The position numbers were made by a program, and so were the translations under genes. A DNA stretch of 64,000 bases from Bin87 sp965220505 (GTDB taxonomy: Bacteria; Chloroflexota; Dehalococcoidia; Lucifugimonadales; UBA3495): positions 682,001 through 746,000 of the forward strand of contig CBDCQE010000001.1 of NCBI GenBank assembly GCA_965220505.1, given 5' to 3'. Below, in pieces: positions 31,093-40,347 of the stretch. The number at the start of each line of letters is the position of its first letter. Within the stretch, counting starts at the first letter, position 1. Below the pieces are notes generated by a model, which was not told the DNA's origin, did not search any database, and worked only from the letters and a program-made list of their open reading frames with translations.

Positions 31093-32241
31093 GTGACGAA
31101 GATGACTGTGAACCAGCGCAGGGTTACCAAACCGGTGTACGTCGGCGGAGTCAAGGTTGGCGGTGGCGCCGAGGTCACCGTACAGTCGATGACGAAGACC
31201 GACACTCGCGACGTCAAGGCGACGGTCCGGCAGATCCACGAACTCGAGGAAGCGGGCTGCGAAATCATCCGCTCCGCAGTGCCCGACATGGAAGCTGCCA
31301 AGGCGATGGCGGAGATCAAGAAGCAGATCCGGATACCGCTGATCGCGGACATTCATTTCCACTACCAGCTTGCGTTGGAATGCGCGGAGGGTGGCATCGA
31401 CTGCCTCCGCCTCAATCCCGGCAACCTGCGCAACGAAGACCAGGTGCGTCAGGTCGTCGCCGCTGCCAAGGAACGTAATATCCCCATCCGCATCGGCGTG
31501 AATTTCGGCAGCCTCCCACCCGTGGGCGGCATCGGCCGGACCCGCGGGTTCTCCCGCCACATGGACCTGGTGAACCGCCTGCCCAAGGCCGGCGAGGCCC
31601 AGGCCGGCGATTACAGCATCGTCGACCACATGGTCGCCACCGCCCTCTGGGAGATCAGCCTGCTTGAGCAGCAGGACTTCGACCAGATCAAGATTTCCAT
31701 GAAAGCCTTTGACGTGCCGACTACCGTTGAAGCCTACCGCCGCGTGGCCGAGATGGTTCCATACCCGCTGCACCTGGGGATCACCGAGGCTGGCACCGCC
31801 AAGTCCGGCTCCATCCGCACCGCAGTCGGGTTGGGCGTGCTGCTGTACGAGGGCATCGGCGACACTATCCGCGTTTCCCTCAGCGACGACAGTGTGGAGG
31901 AGGTTATCGCGGGTTACGAGATCCTGAAATCGCTGAACCTGCGCGACAAGGGAACGACCATGGTCGCCTGTCCCAGCTGCGGTCGCGCCGACGTTGACAT
32001 TCGCAAGCTGGCCAACGACGTCGACGACCTGCTCAAGAAAACTGACAAGAACATCAAGGTCGCGGTCATGGGTTGCGAGGTCAACGGCCCCGGCGAGGCC
32101 AAGGACGCCGACGTGGGCATCGCTGCCGGCGCCGGCCGGGCCATCATCTTCCGCAAAGGCGAGAAGATAAGGGTGGTCTCGGAAGACGAAATGCTGACCG
32201 CGCTGATGGAGGAGATCGAAAAGACACCGGCCCACGCCTGA
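31093..32241 (+). CDS. ispG: 4-hydroxy-3-methylbut-2-enyl diphosphate synthase (flavodoxin)
   Basis: 4Fe-4S enzyme of the MEP isoprenoid pathway, making HMBPP from MEcPP. About 380 residues, the short bacterial form. Motifs: VTVQSMTKTDTRDV, EIIRSAVPDMEAA, PLIADIHFHYQLAL, LRLNPGN, RIGVNFGSL, and the cluster ligands in ACPSCGR and MGCEVNGPGEA. GTG 31093 is the longest start and ATG 31102 is equally plausible; no strong ribosome site favours either. The acyl-CoA-dehydrogenase-like gene follows after 27 bases. Confidence 0.96.
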   Translation: MTKMTVNQRRVTKPVYVGGVKVGGGAEVTVQSMTKTDTRDVKATVRQIHELEEAGCEIIRSAVPDMEAAKAMAEIKKQIRIPLIADIHFHYQLALECAEGGIDCLRLNPGNLRNEDQVRQVVAAAKERNIPIRIGVNFGSLPPVGGIGRTRGFSRHMDLVNRLPKAGEAQAGDYSIVDHMVATALWEISLLEQQDFDQIKISMKAFDVPTTVEAYRRVAEMVPYPLHLGITEAGTAKSGSIRTAVGLGVLLYEGIGDTIRVSLSDDSVEEVIAGYEILKSLNLRDKGTTMVACPSCGRADVDIRKLANDVDDLLKKTDKNIKVAVMGCEVNGPGEAKDADVGIAAGAGRAIIFRKGEKIRVVSEDEMLTALMEEIEKTPAHA

Positions 32242-32268
32242 CCGTCGCACCGATTTCTTCCGGCCGCC

Positions 32269-33510
32269 ATGACCACCATCGCCGAAACCGCAGGAGCGAT
32301 CTCGTCCGGCGACGTCGTCTCCCTGGAGGCGCTCGGGATCCCCGAGCTTCCCACCGAGCGGGAGGAACTACGGCTCCATTTGCTGGACGCCATCGCCCGC
32401 ATCCGTCCCATCCTGGAGGCGGATGCCGAGGCCAACGATGCTGCCGAAACCCTGGCCTGGCCCTCCGTGGTCGCGCTTTATCGCGAGGGGCTGCTGTCGC
32501 TCAAGGTCCCCCGCGAACTCGGCGGTCCCGAGGTCGACCCCCACCTGTACCTGGAGTTGTGCGACGAGCTTTCGTACGTCAACCCGTCGGCCGGCTGGTG
32601 TGCCTTCATCAACAGCACCAGTGCGGCGCTCCTTGGAGCGTTTCTGCCCGATGCCGGCGCGGAGCGCGTGTTCCCCTCGGGCCGCATGCCCATCGCCTCC
32701 GGCGCGCTGATCCCCCGGGGCGTGGCAACCCCGGTGGAAGGCGGTTGGCAGGTCAGCGGACAGTGGCCCTTTGCCAGCGGATCCGCCCATTCCTCTTGGC
32801 TCCTGGCCGGCTTTCGCATCGTGAGGGACGGCACGCCCGGCCCCGAGCACATGGTGATGGCCGCCGCCATCGAAGACGTGCAGTTCGTCGACAACTGGCA
32901 GGTGATGGGCCTTAAGGGCACGGGCAGCCGCGACTTTGTGCTGACCGATCACTTTGTGGCCGAACACATGGCTTTCGACCTGTTGACCACGGACCCACGC
33001 AAGGGTGGGCCCATGTTCTGGCTGGGCCGCCCGGGTTTCGTGACCCCTGACCATGCCGCCTTTGCCCTGGGTGTGGCTCGCCGGGCACTGGATGAGATAG
33101 CGATGCAGGCCGGTTCCTACCGGCGCGGCTACCTGACTTCACCCATCGCCCAACGCGGCGCATTGCAGCATGACCTGGGCAAGTGCGACCAGCAACTCCG
33201 CGCCGCCCGCGCCCTGTGCCGCGAGGCCCTGGACGAAGCCTGGGGGTTCTGCCGGCGCGGGGAGCGCCCTGATTTGGAACGCCAGCTTCGCCTGCGCGGG
33301 GCGTGCGCCTACGCCACCGACGTGGCATGCCAGATCGCCACAACCGCCTTCCGCTACGGCGGCGGCAACGCCATCTACAACGACCGGGTCCTGCAACGCT
33401 GCATGCGCGACATCAACGCCGCCGCCCAGCACTTCATGGTCAACACCAGCGCTTACGACAATCTGGGCCAGTTCCGGCTGGGAATGCCGGGCGTGAACCC
33501 GATGGGGTAG
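32269..33510 (+). CDS. Acyl-CoA dehydrogenase-fold flavoprotein (monooxygenase-like)
   Basis: 413 residues. The early part (SLKVPRELGGPEVDPHLYLE) and NPSAGWCAFINST, GWQVSGQWPFASGS and VMGLKGTGSRDFVL resemble the HsaA/DszC group of flavin monooxygenases with the type-2 acyl-CoA dehydrogenase C-terminal domain. They look less like classical acyl-CoA dehydrogenases, because the usual catalytic Glu segment is not evident. The C-terminal FRYGGGNAIYNDRVLQRCMRD also fits that group. It may hydroxylate an aromatic or thiophenic substrate. It is only 27 bases from ispG. Confidence 0.8.
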   Translation: MTTIAETAGAISSGDVVSLEALGIPELPTEREELRLHLLDAIARIRPILEADAEANDAAETLAWPSVVALYREGLLSLKVPRELGGPEVDPHLYLELCDELSYVNPSAGWCAFINSTSAALLGAFLPDAGAERVFPSGRMPIASGALIPRGVATPVEGGWQVSGQWPFASGSAHSSWLLAGFRIVRDGTPGPEHMVMAAAIEDVQFVDNWQVMGLKGTGSRDFVLTDHFVAEHMAFDLLTTDPRKGGPMFWLGRPGFVTPDHAAFALGVARRALDEIAMQAGSYRRGYLTSPIAQRGALQHDLGKCDQQLRAARALCREALDEAWGFCRRGERPDLERQLRLRGACAYATDVACQIATTAFRYGGGNAIYNDRVLQRCMRDINAAAQHFMVNTSAYDNLGQFRLGMPGVNPMG

Positions 33511-33709
33511 AGACGGTCGATGCCACTGACATAGTGGTGACAGTCGATTGTTTGGTTTCCGAAGCAAAAACGCGGTGTTCCAGATACCAGTTGCGGACTT
33601 GCGCGCAACCACCACCGTCTCCGATGATTGTGATTTCGTCACTAGAATATTTGTACTCGACGGTTGCGCAACTCAGGATGAGAACAAACCTTAACGCCAA
33701 GGGGACAAT

Positions 33710-34030
33710 ATGCGTGCTTTCGCCCATCTACTCTTTGCACTGGCCAGGATTATCAGGGCGATCGGCGTACTTCAGAAGCGGAGAGAACGCAGCGCCTTCA
33801 CCCGCAACAACCATAACACTGAGTTGGCGTACGAATACTACACCCGGGGCCGCGCCAAACAAGGTAAGGGAGATGTTGACGGTGCCATCGCCGACCACAG
33901 CCTTGCCATAGCGTTGAATTCCATCCATGTGGGTGCGTACATCGGCCGCGGCGTAGCGAAAGAAGCCAAAGGCGATTTAATTGCCGCTAGCGAGGACTTC
34001 AGCATTGGCAATACTCTTCGCCCTGCGTGA
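33710..34030 (+). CDS. Small TPR-repeat protein
   Basis: 106 residues. A short hydrophobic N terminus (FAHLLFALARIIRAIGVL) may be an anchor. Two TPR units follow: AYEYYTRGRAKQGKGDVDGA and AYIGRGVAKEAKGDLIAA, with the usual spacing of Gly, Ala and Pro. Two repeats are few for a stand-alone superhelix, so it may oligomerise or be a remnant of a longer TPR protein. AAGGGGACAAT precedes the ATG. Confidence 0.65.
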   Translation: MRAFAHLLFALARIIRAIGVLQKRRERSAFTRNNHNTELAYEYYTRGRAKQGKGDVDGAIADHSLAIALNSIHVGAYIGRGVAKEAKGDLIAASEDFSIGNTLRPA

Positions 34031-34127
34031 AAGGTAACGTCCCCGCGGCGGGTTGCGCGCGCCATCCCAAATGACCGCAACGCCACCCATGCTAAAATGA
34101 GCCATTGCCTCGCACGGAGGTGGCGCG

Positions 34128-34415
34128 GTGGCCAGCATAAACTTGGACGACCTAGACGAGGAAACGGCGGTGCGCCTGCGTGCGCGGGCCGTTGGTAATG
34201 GCTGCTCTATCGAGGAAGAGGCGCTGAACATCCTGCGCATTGCGCTGGACAAGCCGGGTGCGCTACCGCAGCCCAAACACTTGGGGAAAGCTATCCACGA
34301 GCTCTTCAGGGACCTCGGCATCGTGGATGTGGTCCACCCGCCCCGGAGTTCGGGAGAGCCTATACAGTTCATATTCAAGGACTCCCAAAACGATGACGAC
34401 GATTCTGGACACTAA
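34128..34415 (+). CDS. FitA-type ribbon-helix-helix antitoxin
   Basis: 95 residues. The start ASINLDDLDEETAVRLRARA with NGCSIEEEALNILRIAL is the Arc/FitA-like DNA-binding domain. The acidic C-terminal tail (KDSQNDDDDSGH) would wrap and neutralise the toxin. The start is GTG 34128 after CGGAGG. It overlaps the PIN-domain toxin gene by 23 bases, as is typical of such pairs, and it probably represses its own promoter. Confidence 0.85.
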   Translation: MASINLDDLDEETAVRLRARAVGNGCSIEEEALNILRIALDKPGALPQPKHLGKAIHELFRDLGIVDVVHPPRSSGEPIQFIFKDSQNDDDDSGH

Positions 34416-34827
34416 CGTCGCATCGGAACTTACCCGGGAACGCCCCCATGCGGCGGTCTTGGACTGGTGGGATAGGCAGGTTTCTGGAGAGATGTTCACC
34501 ACCGCCGTGACCGAAGCGGAAATGCTTTTCGGCATCGCCATTATGCCGGTCGGACGCCGGCGCAACAGGCAGGCACTGAGGACCGACTATGTGCTCCGCG
34601 TGCTTTTTGAAAACCGTATCCTCCCTTTCGATAGTGCCGCCGCGAAAATTTACGCTGTGATATTTGCCAGCCGCCGCCAGCGTGGGCGTCCGATCAGCCT
34701 GCCAGACTGTCAAATCGCCGCCATTGCCCGCGTCCATAACGCCATCCTAGCCACCAGAAACATCAACGATCTCCTCGACTGCGGCGTAGAACTCATCAAC
34801 CCCTGGTCGACCGAAGGAACGCCCTGA
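34393..34827 (+). CDS. PIN-domain toxin, FitB/VapC type
   Basis: Probable RNase toxin, 144 residues. The acidic active-site residues are in place: ILDTNVASEL (Asp), TEAEMLFGIAIMP (Glu), and ISLPDCQIAAIA with NINDLLDCGVELINPW (Asp). The motif order matches FitB-like VapC. ATG 34393 starts the protein at the conserved first strand; the longer upstream frame overlaps the antitoxin and is rejected. Its TGA lies 2 bases before the proS start codon, which is unusual. Confidence 0.88.
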   Translation: MTTILDTNVASELTRERPHAAVLDWWDRQVSGEMFTTAVTEAEMLFGIAIMPVGRRRNRQALRTDYVLRVLFENRILPFDSAAAKIYAVIFASRRQRGRPISLPDCQIAAIARVHNAILATRNINDLLDCGVELINPWSTEGTP

Positions 34828-34829
34828 CC

Positions 34830-36533
34830 ATGCGCATTTCCCGTCTCGTCACCCGTACCCTCCGCGACGATCCGCCTGAGGCTGAGACGGCCAGCCACCG
34901 CCTGATGCTGCGGGCCGGCCTCATTCAGCAGGTCGCCGCCGGCATTTACGCCTACCTCCCGCTGGCCTGGCGTTCCATGCAGAAGATCGAGCAGATCGTT
35001 CGCGAGGAGATGGACGCCGCCGGCAGCCAGGAACTTCGCATGCCCGCGCTGCAACCCATGGAACTTTGGGAACAGTCAGGCCGCGCCGCCGCCTTTGGCG
35101 ACAACATGTTCTCCCTGGAGGACCGCCGTGGCCGGCCGCTGGCGCTGGCGCCAACCCACGAAGAGGTCGTCACGAACATCGTCAAGGGCAACGTTCAGAG
35201 CTACCGCGACCTGCCGGTGATCCTTTACCAGATGCAGACCAAGTTCCGTGATGAGCCTCGCCCGCGCGCCGGGCTGGTCCGTGTCCGCGAGTTCACCATG
35301 AAGGATGCCTATTCCTTCGACGCCGATGACGATGGCCTCGATTTGTCCTACCAGGCCATGTCCCAGGCCTACCGCAACGTGTTCCACCGTTGCAGCATCC
35401 CGGTCGTCATGGCCGAGGCGGACAGCGGCGCCATCGGCGGGAAGGACTCCCACGAGTTCCTCCTGCCCACCGATACCGGCGAGGACACCGTCATCACCTG
35501 CCCCTCCTGCGGTTACGCCGCCAACGCTGAGAAGGCCGCCGGCGTCTATCCCGGTCAGCCCGTGCCTGACCCGCTGCCGCTGGAGGAAGTGAGCACGCCC
35601 GGCATGAAGACCATCGCTGCCCTGTGCCAGTTTCTGGGTGTTGACGAGGCGCAAACCCTCAAGGCCGTGTTCTACGCTGCCGACGGCGAGGTCGTCTTCG
35701 TCACCATCCGCGGTGATCTCGAGGTGAACGAGGTCAAGCTCAAGAACGCCCTTCATTGCAACGACCTGCGCCTGGCCGAAGACGAGGAGATCACCGCCGC
35801 CGGACTAGTCGCCGGCTCTGCTTCGGCCATCGGCATCACCAACGTTCAGCGCATCGCGGATACCTCGATCTCCAACGGCGGAAATTTCGTCGTTGGCGCC
35901 AACAAGGACGACACCCATTACCGCAACGCCAACTATCCGCGCGATTTCGACGCCGATCTCATCACCGACATCGCGCTGACCGAACCGGGCCACCGATGCG
36001 CCGAGTGCGGCGCGGCGTTGGAGTTCACGCGGGGCGTCGAGGTGGGCCACATCTTCAAGCTGGGCACCTTTTTCAGCGAGTCGCTGGGGGCCTACTACCT
36101 AGATTCCGAAGGCGAGCAGCAGCCCATCACGATGGGTTGTTACGGCATCGGCGTCAGCCGGATCCTGGCCGCAGCAATCGAACAGAATCACGACGAGCGG
36201 GGCATAGTGTTTCCGCCGCCCATCGCGCCATACGATGTTCACCTGGTCGGACTGAACATGTCCGACGCGTCCGTTGCCGAGGCCGCCACTGATCTCTACG
36301 ACCGCCTGCGGGCCGCCGGCATCGAGGTCCTTTTCGACGACCGCGCCGACGCGGCCGCCGGCGTCAAGTTCAACGATGCCGACCTAATCGGTCTGCCGGT
36401 CCGGCTGGTAGTGAGCCCCCGCAACCTGCGCCAGTCGGCAGTGGAGATGCGCGGACGAACCTCCGAAGAGGCAGAAATGATTGCCTTGGACGATGTAGTC
36501 GACGCCGTTCGCGGTTCGCTACCGGGCGGATAG
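34830..36533 (+). CDS. proS: Prolyl-tRNA synthetase, bacterial type
   Basis: 567 residues, the bacterial form with the editing insertion domain between motifs 2 and 3. Visible: ISRLVTRTLRDDPPEAETAS, AGIYAYLPLAWRSM (motif 1 region), RDEPRPRAGLVRVREFTMKD (motif 2), SGAIGGKDSHEF, TMGCYGIGVSRILAAAIEQN (motif 3), and the anticodon-binding domain at the end. The ATG is 2 bases past the toxin stop, with no strong ribosome site of its own, so translation may be coupled to the toxin gene. Confidence 0.96.
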   Translation: MRISRLVTRTLRDDPPEAETASHRLMLRAGLIQQVAAGIYAYLPLAWRSMQKIEQIVREEMDAAGSQELRMPALQPMELWEQSGRAAAFGDNMFSLEDRRGRPLALAPTHEEVVTNIVKGNVQSYRDLPVILYQMQTKFRDEPRPRAGLVRVREFTMKDAYSFDADDDGLDLSYQAMSQAYRNVFHRCSIPVVMAEADSGAIGGKDSHEFLLPTDTGEDTVITCPSCGYAANAEKAAGVYPGQPVPDPLPLEEVSTPGMKTIAALCQFLGVDEAQTLKAVFYAADGEVVFVTIRGDLEVNEVKLKNALHCNDLRLAEDEEITAAGLVAGSASAIGITNVQRIADTSISNGGNFVVGANKDDTHYRNANYPRDFDADLITDIALTEPGHRCAECGAALEFTRGVEVGHIFKLGTFFSESLGAYYLDSEGEQQPITMGCYGIGVSRILAAAIEQNHDERGIVFPPPIAPYDVHLVGLNMSDASVAEAATDLYDRLRAAGIEVLFDDRADAAAGVKFNDADLIGLPVRLVVSPRNLRQSAVEMRGRTSEEAEMIALDDVVDAVRGSLPGG

Positions 36534-36562
36534 CGGTCACCGCGCACCGCAACCGTACCAAA

Positions 36563-36584
36563 AGGGCGGCCCGGGAGCCGCCCT
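36563..36584. terminator. Hairpin between the convergent proS and dehydrogenase genes
   Basis: An 8-bp perfect stem, AGGGCGGC (36563-36570) with GCCGCCCT (36577-36584), has the 6-base loop CCGGGA. It is preceded by CCAAA and not followed by a T run on the plus strand. It may serve both strands weakly. Confidence 0.5.
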
Positions 36585-36610
36585 CATTCGCGGTGTCGTC
36601 AGGCAGGCGA

Positions 36611-37648
36611 TCACGGTTGCAAGATCAGCTTCCCGAAGAAGTTGGTCGCTTCCATGTCGTTGTGCGCGTCGGCGGCGTTGGCCAGTGGGTAAGTTTGGTG
36701 GATGGCCGGCTGGATCACGCCCCGGTTCAGGCTCGCTACGATTTGACGCATGTCTTCCCTGGAACCCATGTAGCCGCCGTAGATTTCAATCTGCCGGCTG
36801 AACAGCAATCCCAGGTGTAACTCGGCCCGCAGCCCGCTGGTCGCCCCGCAGATGGTGTAACGCCCGCCGGGTCGCAGCGCACGGAAACCGTGCGCCCAAA
36901 CGTCCGCGCCGACATGGTCGACCAGCAGGTCCACACCGGCGCCACCGGTGATTTCCCGCACCCGCTGGGTGATGTCCTCTTCGTTGTAGTTGATCACGTG
37001 GTCCGCGCCCAGATTCCGCGCCAGTTCCGCCTTCTCCGGCGTGCTCGTGGTGGCGATCACCGTCGCGCCTACTACATTCTTGAACACCTGGATCGCGGCC
37101 GCGCCGACGCCGGCGGATGCGGAGAACACCAGTGCCGTTTCCCAGGGCTGCAATGCCGCTCGGCGAACCGCCATGTTCCACACTGGAAGATAGGTAGTGG
37201 GAACCGCAGCGGCATCCGCAAATGAAACCCCGCCATTCAGCTTGTACGCGTTGACCTCCGGCACCACCACCAACTCGGCGTAGCTCCCGTCCATCGCCGT
37301 CCCGAGGAAGCGGCTGCGGCGGCACAAATCGTCCTTACCCGAGCCGCACCACTGGCACACTCCGCAGGCCAGCCTGGGATTGACCACCACGCGGTCGCCG
37401 ACGCCCAGCGTGCTCACGCCATCGCCCACCGCGACGACCTCGCCGGCCGTGTCGCCGCCCAGGATCAGCGGCGGCGGGAACTCACGCTCCAGGCCGCGTT
37501 GACCCTCGCGGGTGAAGATGTCCAACCGGTTCAGCGCGCTGGCGCCGACCCGCACCACTACGTCCGATGGACCGGGCGCCGGGTCCGGGCGATCCCCGTA
37601 CTGCAGGACCCCGACGTCCCCGTGGGCTTCAATGTAAACGGCTTTCAT
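36611..37648 (-). CDS. Zinc-type alcohol dehydrogenase/quinone oxidoreductase (MDR family)
   Basis: 345 residues. It begins MKAVYIEAHGDVGVLQYGD. It has GGDTAGEVVAVGDGV, a structural-zinc-like lobe with Cys residues in CGVCQWCGSGKDDLC, and NAD(P)-binding SASAGVGAAAIQVFKNVVGA followed by GADHVINYNEEDI. It reduces or oxidises a carbonyl, alcohol or quinone; the substrate is unknown. It is last in a minus-strand run after cca and the zinc protein, 24 bases from the latter. Confidence 0.88.
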   Translation of the reverse strand: MKAVYIEAHGDVGVLQYGDRPDPAPGPSDVVVRVGASALNRLDIFTREGQRGLEREFPPPLILGGDTAGEVVAVGDGVSTLGVGDRVVVNPRLACGVCQWCGSGKDDLCRRSRFLGTAMDGSYAELVVVPEVNAYKLNGGVSFADAAAVPTTYLPVWNMAVRRAALQPWETALVFSASAGVGAAAIQVFKNVVGATVIATTSTPEKAELARNLGADHVINYNEEDITQRVREITGGAGVDLLVDHVGADVWAHGFRALRPGGRYTICGATSGLRAELHLGLLFSRQIEIYGGYMGSREDMRQIVASLNRGVIQPAIHQTYPLANAADAHNDMEATNFFGKLILQP

Positions 37649-37672
37649 GGTTGGTTTTCCCTCCTTGCTCCG

Positions 37673-37903
37673 TCACTGGGACGGCGGGCGTCGATTTCTG
37701 TAGCAGTCCTTGCACAGGAACACGACGGCCAGCGTTTCGTCATGGCTCGCGGCCTTTCCGCACCGTGGAGCCGCGCTGTCCGGCGACCACGGTTGGTGGA
37801 ATGGACCGCCGCACATCTGGCAGGTCGACCGGTGTGGCCCGTCGAGTTCTTCGTTGCATACTACACAGTAAACCGGTCCTGATACCTGGAACATGGTTGC
37901 CAC
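37673..37903 (-). CDS. Small zinc-ribbon/RING-like protein
   Basis: 76 residues with eight metal-ligand candidates: CVVCNEELDG, CQMCGGPFH, then a single C, HDE and FLCKDCYRN. The pattern suggests two zinc sites, like RING or treble-clef folds. Family not recognised. The start is GTG 37903, because GGGAGG lies 7 bases before it; the longer frame would overlap the end of cca. It stands between cca and the MDR dehydrogenase in one minus-strand run. Confidence 0.6.
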   Translation of the reverse strand: MATMFQVSGPVYCVVCNEELDGPHRSTCQMCGGPFHQPWSPDSAAPRCGKAASHDETLAVVFLCKDCYRNRRPPSQ

Positions 37904-37938
37904 TGCACTACCTCCCTGCGGTCCGCCATTGGCGGAAA

Positions 37939-39189
37939 TTAAATCCCGGTCGTATCTGAGACTTGAGCCCACTTCCGGGCCAACTCCTGTTCGTCCTGAA
38001 CGGAATGCGTTTCGCCGTCCAGGCGCGCGCGACGCAATTCGCGCAGCGTTGCTCCCATTTCGGGGCCGGCGGGAACACCCAACGCCAACAGATCATGGCC
38101 CCTGAGCCGGGGCGCCACCGACCACCAATCAGACAGGTAATCGCTGATCCGGTCTGCGGCCGGGCCACCTGCCATGATCATTGCCCCCCGCAACGCGTCC
38201 GGCGCCAGGCCGTCCAGCAGGGAGCAGACTTCAGAGGGTTTTGATGGGCCGCTAAGTGCCGGTAACAATTCCCGTATGCGAGCCGTATCCGCGATGACGC
38301 GCGCCCAATCCGACGGAGCGTTGAGCCGGGCGCTCAGGGCCGCTCCCTCTTCAGCGTCCAAGGGCCACACGAGCGCCGCCAGCCAAGTCAAAGGCGCAAC
38401 CGGTTCGCGCGTTGCCGCAGGCAGATGCCGACCGGTCAGGGCCGGATGGATAGCCGAAAGGATGTCATGGTTGTCGGCCAATTGCAGCGGCGCTACCGGA
38501 TCCTGCTCGTGGAACGTGCGCTCCAACTCATGCCGCAGCCGATCACCCGTAAGTGTCGACAAGGCCCGGGCCGATAACGCATCGCCCATGAGGCCTGCTG
38601 TCTCGCGCTCGATGGCGAAACCGAACCGGGCGGCGTAGCGCACGGCGCGCAGGATCCGGGTGGGGTCGTCACGAAAACTACCATCGTGCAGCACTCGAAT
38701 CAGGCCCGCTTTCAGGTCCGCGCTGCCGTTGTGGGGATCCACCAAATGGTCGGAACTCGCTGGCAAAGGCATCGCCATCGCGTTGATGGTGAAATCCCGT
38801 CGCGCCAGGTCGTCTGCAATGCCGCCCGGCTCCACGTTGGGCAGAGCGCCGGGCGATGGATAGGCTTCCCGCCGCGCGGTCACCAGGTCAATCGTGAGCG
38901 AACCGGCAGTGACGGTCGCGGTGCGGAACCGTTGGTGCACCGTGAGACGCCCCTGGATTTCGACAGCCAGCCTCTCGGCGACCATCGTCGCATCCCCGAC
39001 CACGGTAATATCAAGGTCGGTCGCGCTGGAACCCAGTAGCCGGTCGCGGACCGGGCCGCCCACCAGGTAAGCCTGCAATCCCGACTCTTCTGCAATGCGG
39101 GCCACGTAATCCAAAACTAACCGGTGGCCATCAACGGTCTTGCCGTTGCCATCACCACCGGTTGTCGTTAAGTTCGTCGATGTCAGCAT
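37939..39189 (-). CDS. cca: tRNA nucleotidyltransferase / poly(A) polymerase family protein (CCA-adding)
   Basis: About 416 residues of class II nucleotidyltransferase. The head has LQAYLVGGPVRDRLLGSSAT with DLDITVVGD (metal Asp pair), RTATVTAGSLTIDLVTARRE, and DLARRDFTINAMAMPL. The neck has DPTRILRAVRYAARFGF, which reads the tRNA acceptor. It adds or repairs the tRNA CCA end. The tRNAs in this window have encoded CCA, so repair is a likely role. The start at 39189 is the second in-frame ATG; neither has a strong ribosome site. Confidence 0.9.
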   Translation of the reverse strand: MLTSTNLTTTGGDGNGKTVDGHRLVLDYVARIAEESGLQAYLVGGPVRDRLLGSSATDLDITVVGDATMVAERLAVEIQGRLTVHQRFRTATVTAGSLTIDLVTARREAYPSPGALPNVEPGGIADDLARRDFTINAMAMPLPASSDHLVDPHNGSADLKAGLIRVLHDGSFRDDPTRILRAVRYAARFGFAIERETAGLMGDALSARALSTLTGDRLRHELERTFHEQDPVAPLQLADNHDILSAIHPALTGRHLPAATREPVAPLTWLAALVWPLDAEEGAALSARLNAPSDWARVIADTARIRELLPALSGPSKPSEVCSLLDGLAPDALRGAMIMAGGPAADRISDYLSDWWSVAPRLRGHDLLALGVPAGPEMGATLRELRRARLDGETHSVQDEQELARKWAQVSDTTGI

Positions 39190-39360
39190 GCTGTGTTCGG
39201 TTAGGTCACCATAACCCGATAGAGTGTATCGCAAGCATCCGGGCCCGGCAACATAGATGCTCGTTGGAGAAAACGCCGGGATCAGGCCGTGACGGCGGGA
39301 GCACGCCAGCGGTGCGCTATACTTCCGTTGTCATCCTGATCTATGGAGCGAAAGAACGCT

Positions 39361-40314
39361 ATGGAAACGGTAGGATTCATTGGTCTGGGGAACATGGGCG
39401 GCGGAATGTCCGCCAACATTCAGCGGGCCGGCTACCCGATGATCGTTTACGATTTGCGCGAGGAGGCGGCGCTGCCCCTGCTTGAGGGTGGTGCGCGCCT
39501 GGCGAACACGCCGGCAGAGGTGGCCGAGGCCAGCGATGTGACCTTCACGTCGTTGCCGGGACCTTACGAGGTCGAGGCGGTTTCCACCGGGGCGCAAGGC
39601 GTGCTGGAGGGCATCAAGCCGGGCAGCGTGTACATTGACCTGTCGTCGAGCCGGCCGACGCTGATCCGGGAGATCGAGCCGCAGTTCCGGGCGAAGGGCT
39701 GTCACGTTTTGGATGCTCCGGTGAGCGGGGGGAAGACGGGCGCGGCGTCGGGGAATCTGGCAGTGATGGTGGGAGGCGACCGGGAGGTGTTCGACCGGGT
39801 GAAGCCGATCCTGGACGCCTTTGGAGACAAGGTGTTCTACGCTGGCGAGATCGGCGCGGGGAGCGTGGCGAAGTTGGTGCACAACATGATCGGGCACAGC
39901 GTGAGGCAAGCCATCGCGGAAGGACTCACCCTAGGCGTCAAGGCCGGCGTCGAGCCCGAGGCGCTGTGGGAATGTGTCCGTCGCGGTTCTCTCGGACGTA
40001 TGCGCGTTCTCCATGAAGGATTGGTGCGGACGATGTTCCGCGGTGAGTTTGAGCCGGCGAGTTTCGCGCTGAATCTGGCCTACAAGGACATCTCCCTAGC
40101 GACGGAACTGGCGCGGGAATACGACGTCCCCATGCCTATGTCCACCCTGGCCGAGCAGATCGCTCTTCAGGCCATGAACCGAGGCTGGGCCGAGGCCGAC
40201 AGCAGCGTCACCGTGCGGCTCCAGGAGGAACAGGCCGGCGTCGAGGTCCGCGCTCCGCACGTTGATCCGACCCGCGCCGGCCGCTTTATCACAACTCACC
40301 CTGACGAAGAGTGA
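39361..40314 (+). CDS. NAD(P)-dependent beta-hydroxyacid dehydrogenase family protein
   Basis: 317 residues. Rossmann start METVGFIGLGNMGGGMSANI, then VTFTSLPGP, VYIDLSSSRPTL, LDAPVSGGKTGAASGNLAVM (substrate loop) and IGAGSVAKLVHNMI with the catalytic Lys. The C-terminal half is all-helical. It belongs to the 3-hydroxyisobutyrate / tartronate semialdehyde reductase family, and the exact acid is unknown. The second ATG is used because conserved sequence begins there and GGAGCGAAAG precedes it. A VOC protein and an amidohydrolase follow on the same strand. Confidence 0.9.
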   Translation: METVGFIGLGNMGGGMSANIQRAGYPMIVYDLREEAALPLLEGGARLANTPAEVAEASDVTFTSLPGPYEVEAVSTGAQGVLEGIKPGSVYIDLSSSRPTLIREIEPQFRAKGCHVLDAPVSGGKTGAASGNLAVMVGGDREVFDRVKPILDAFGDKVFYAGEIGAGSVAKLVHNMIGHSVRQAIAEGLTLGVKAGVEPEALWECVRRGSLGRMRVLHEGLVRTMFRGEFEPASFALNLAYKDISLATELAREYDVPMPMSTLAEQIALQAMNRGWAEADSSVTVRLQEEQAGVEVRAPHVDPTRAGRFITTHPDEE

Positions 40315-40347
40315 TCCGGCGAAAACCCTTGTTTTCGGGAGCCATCA

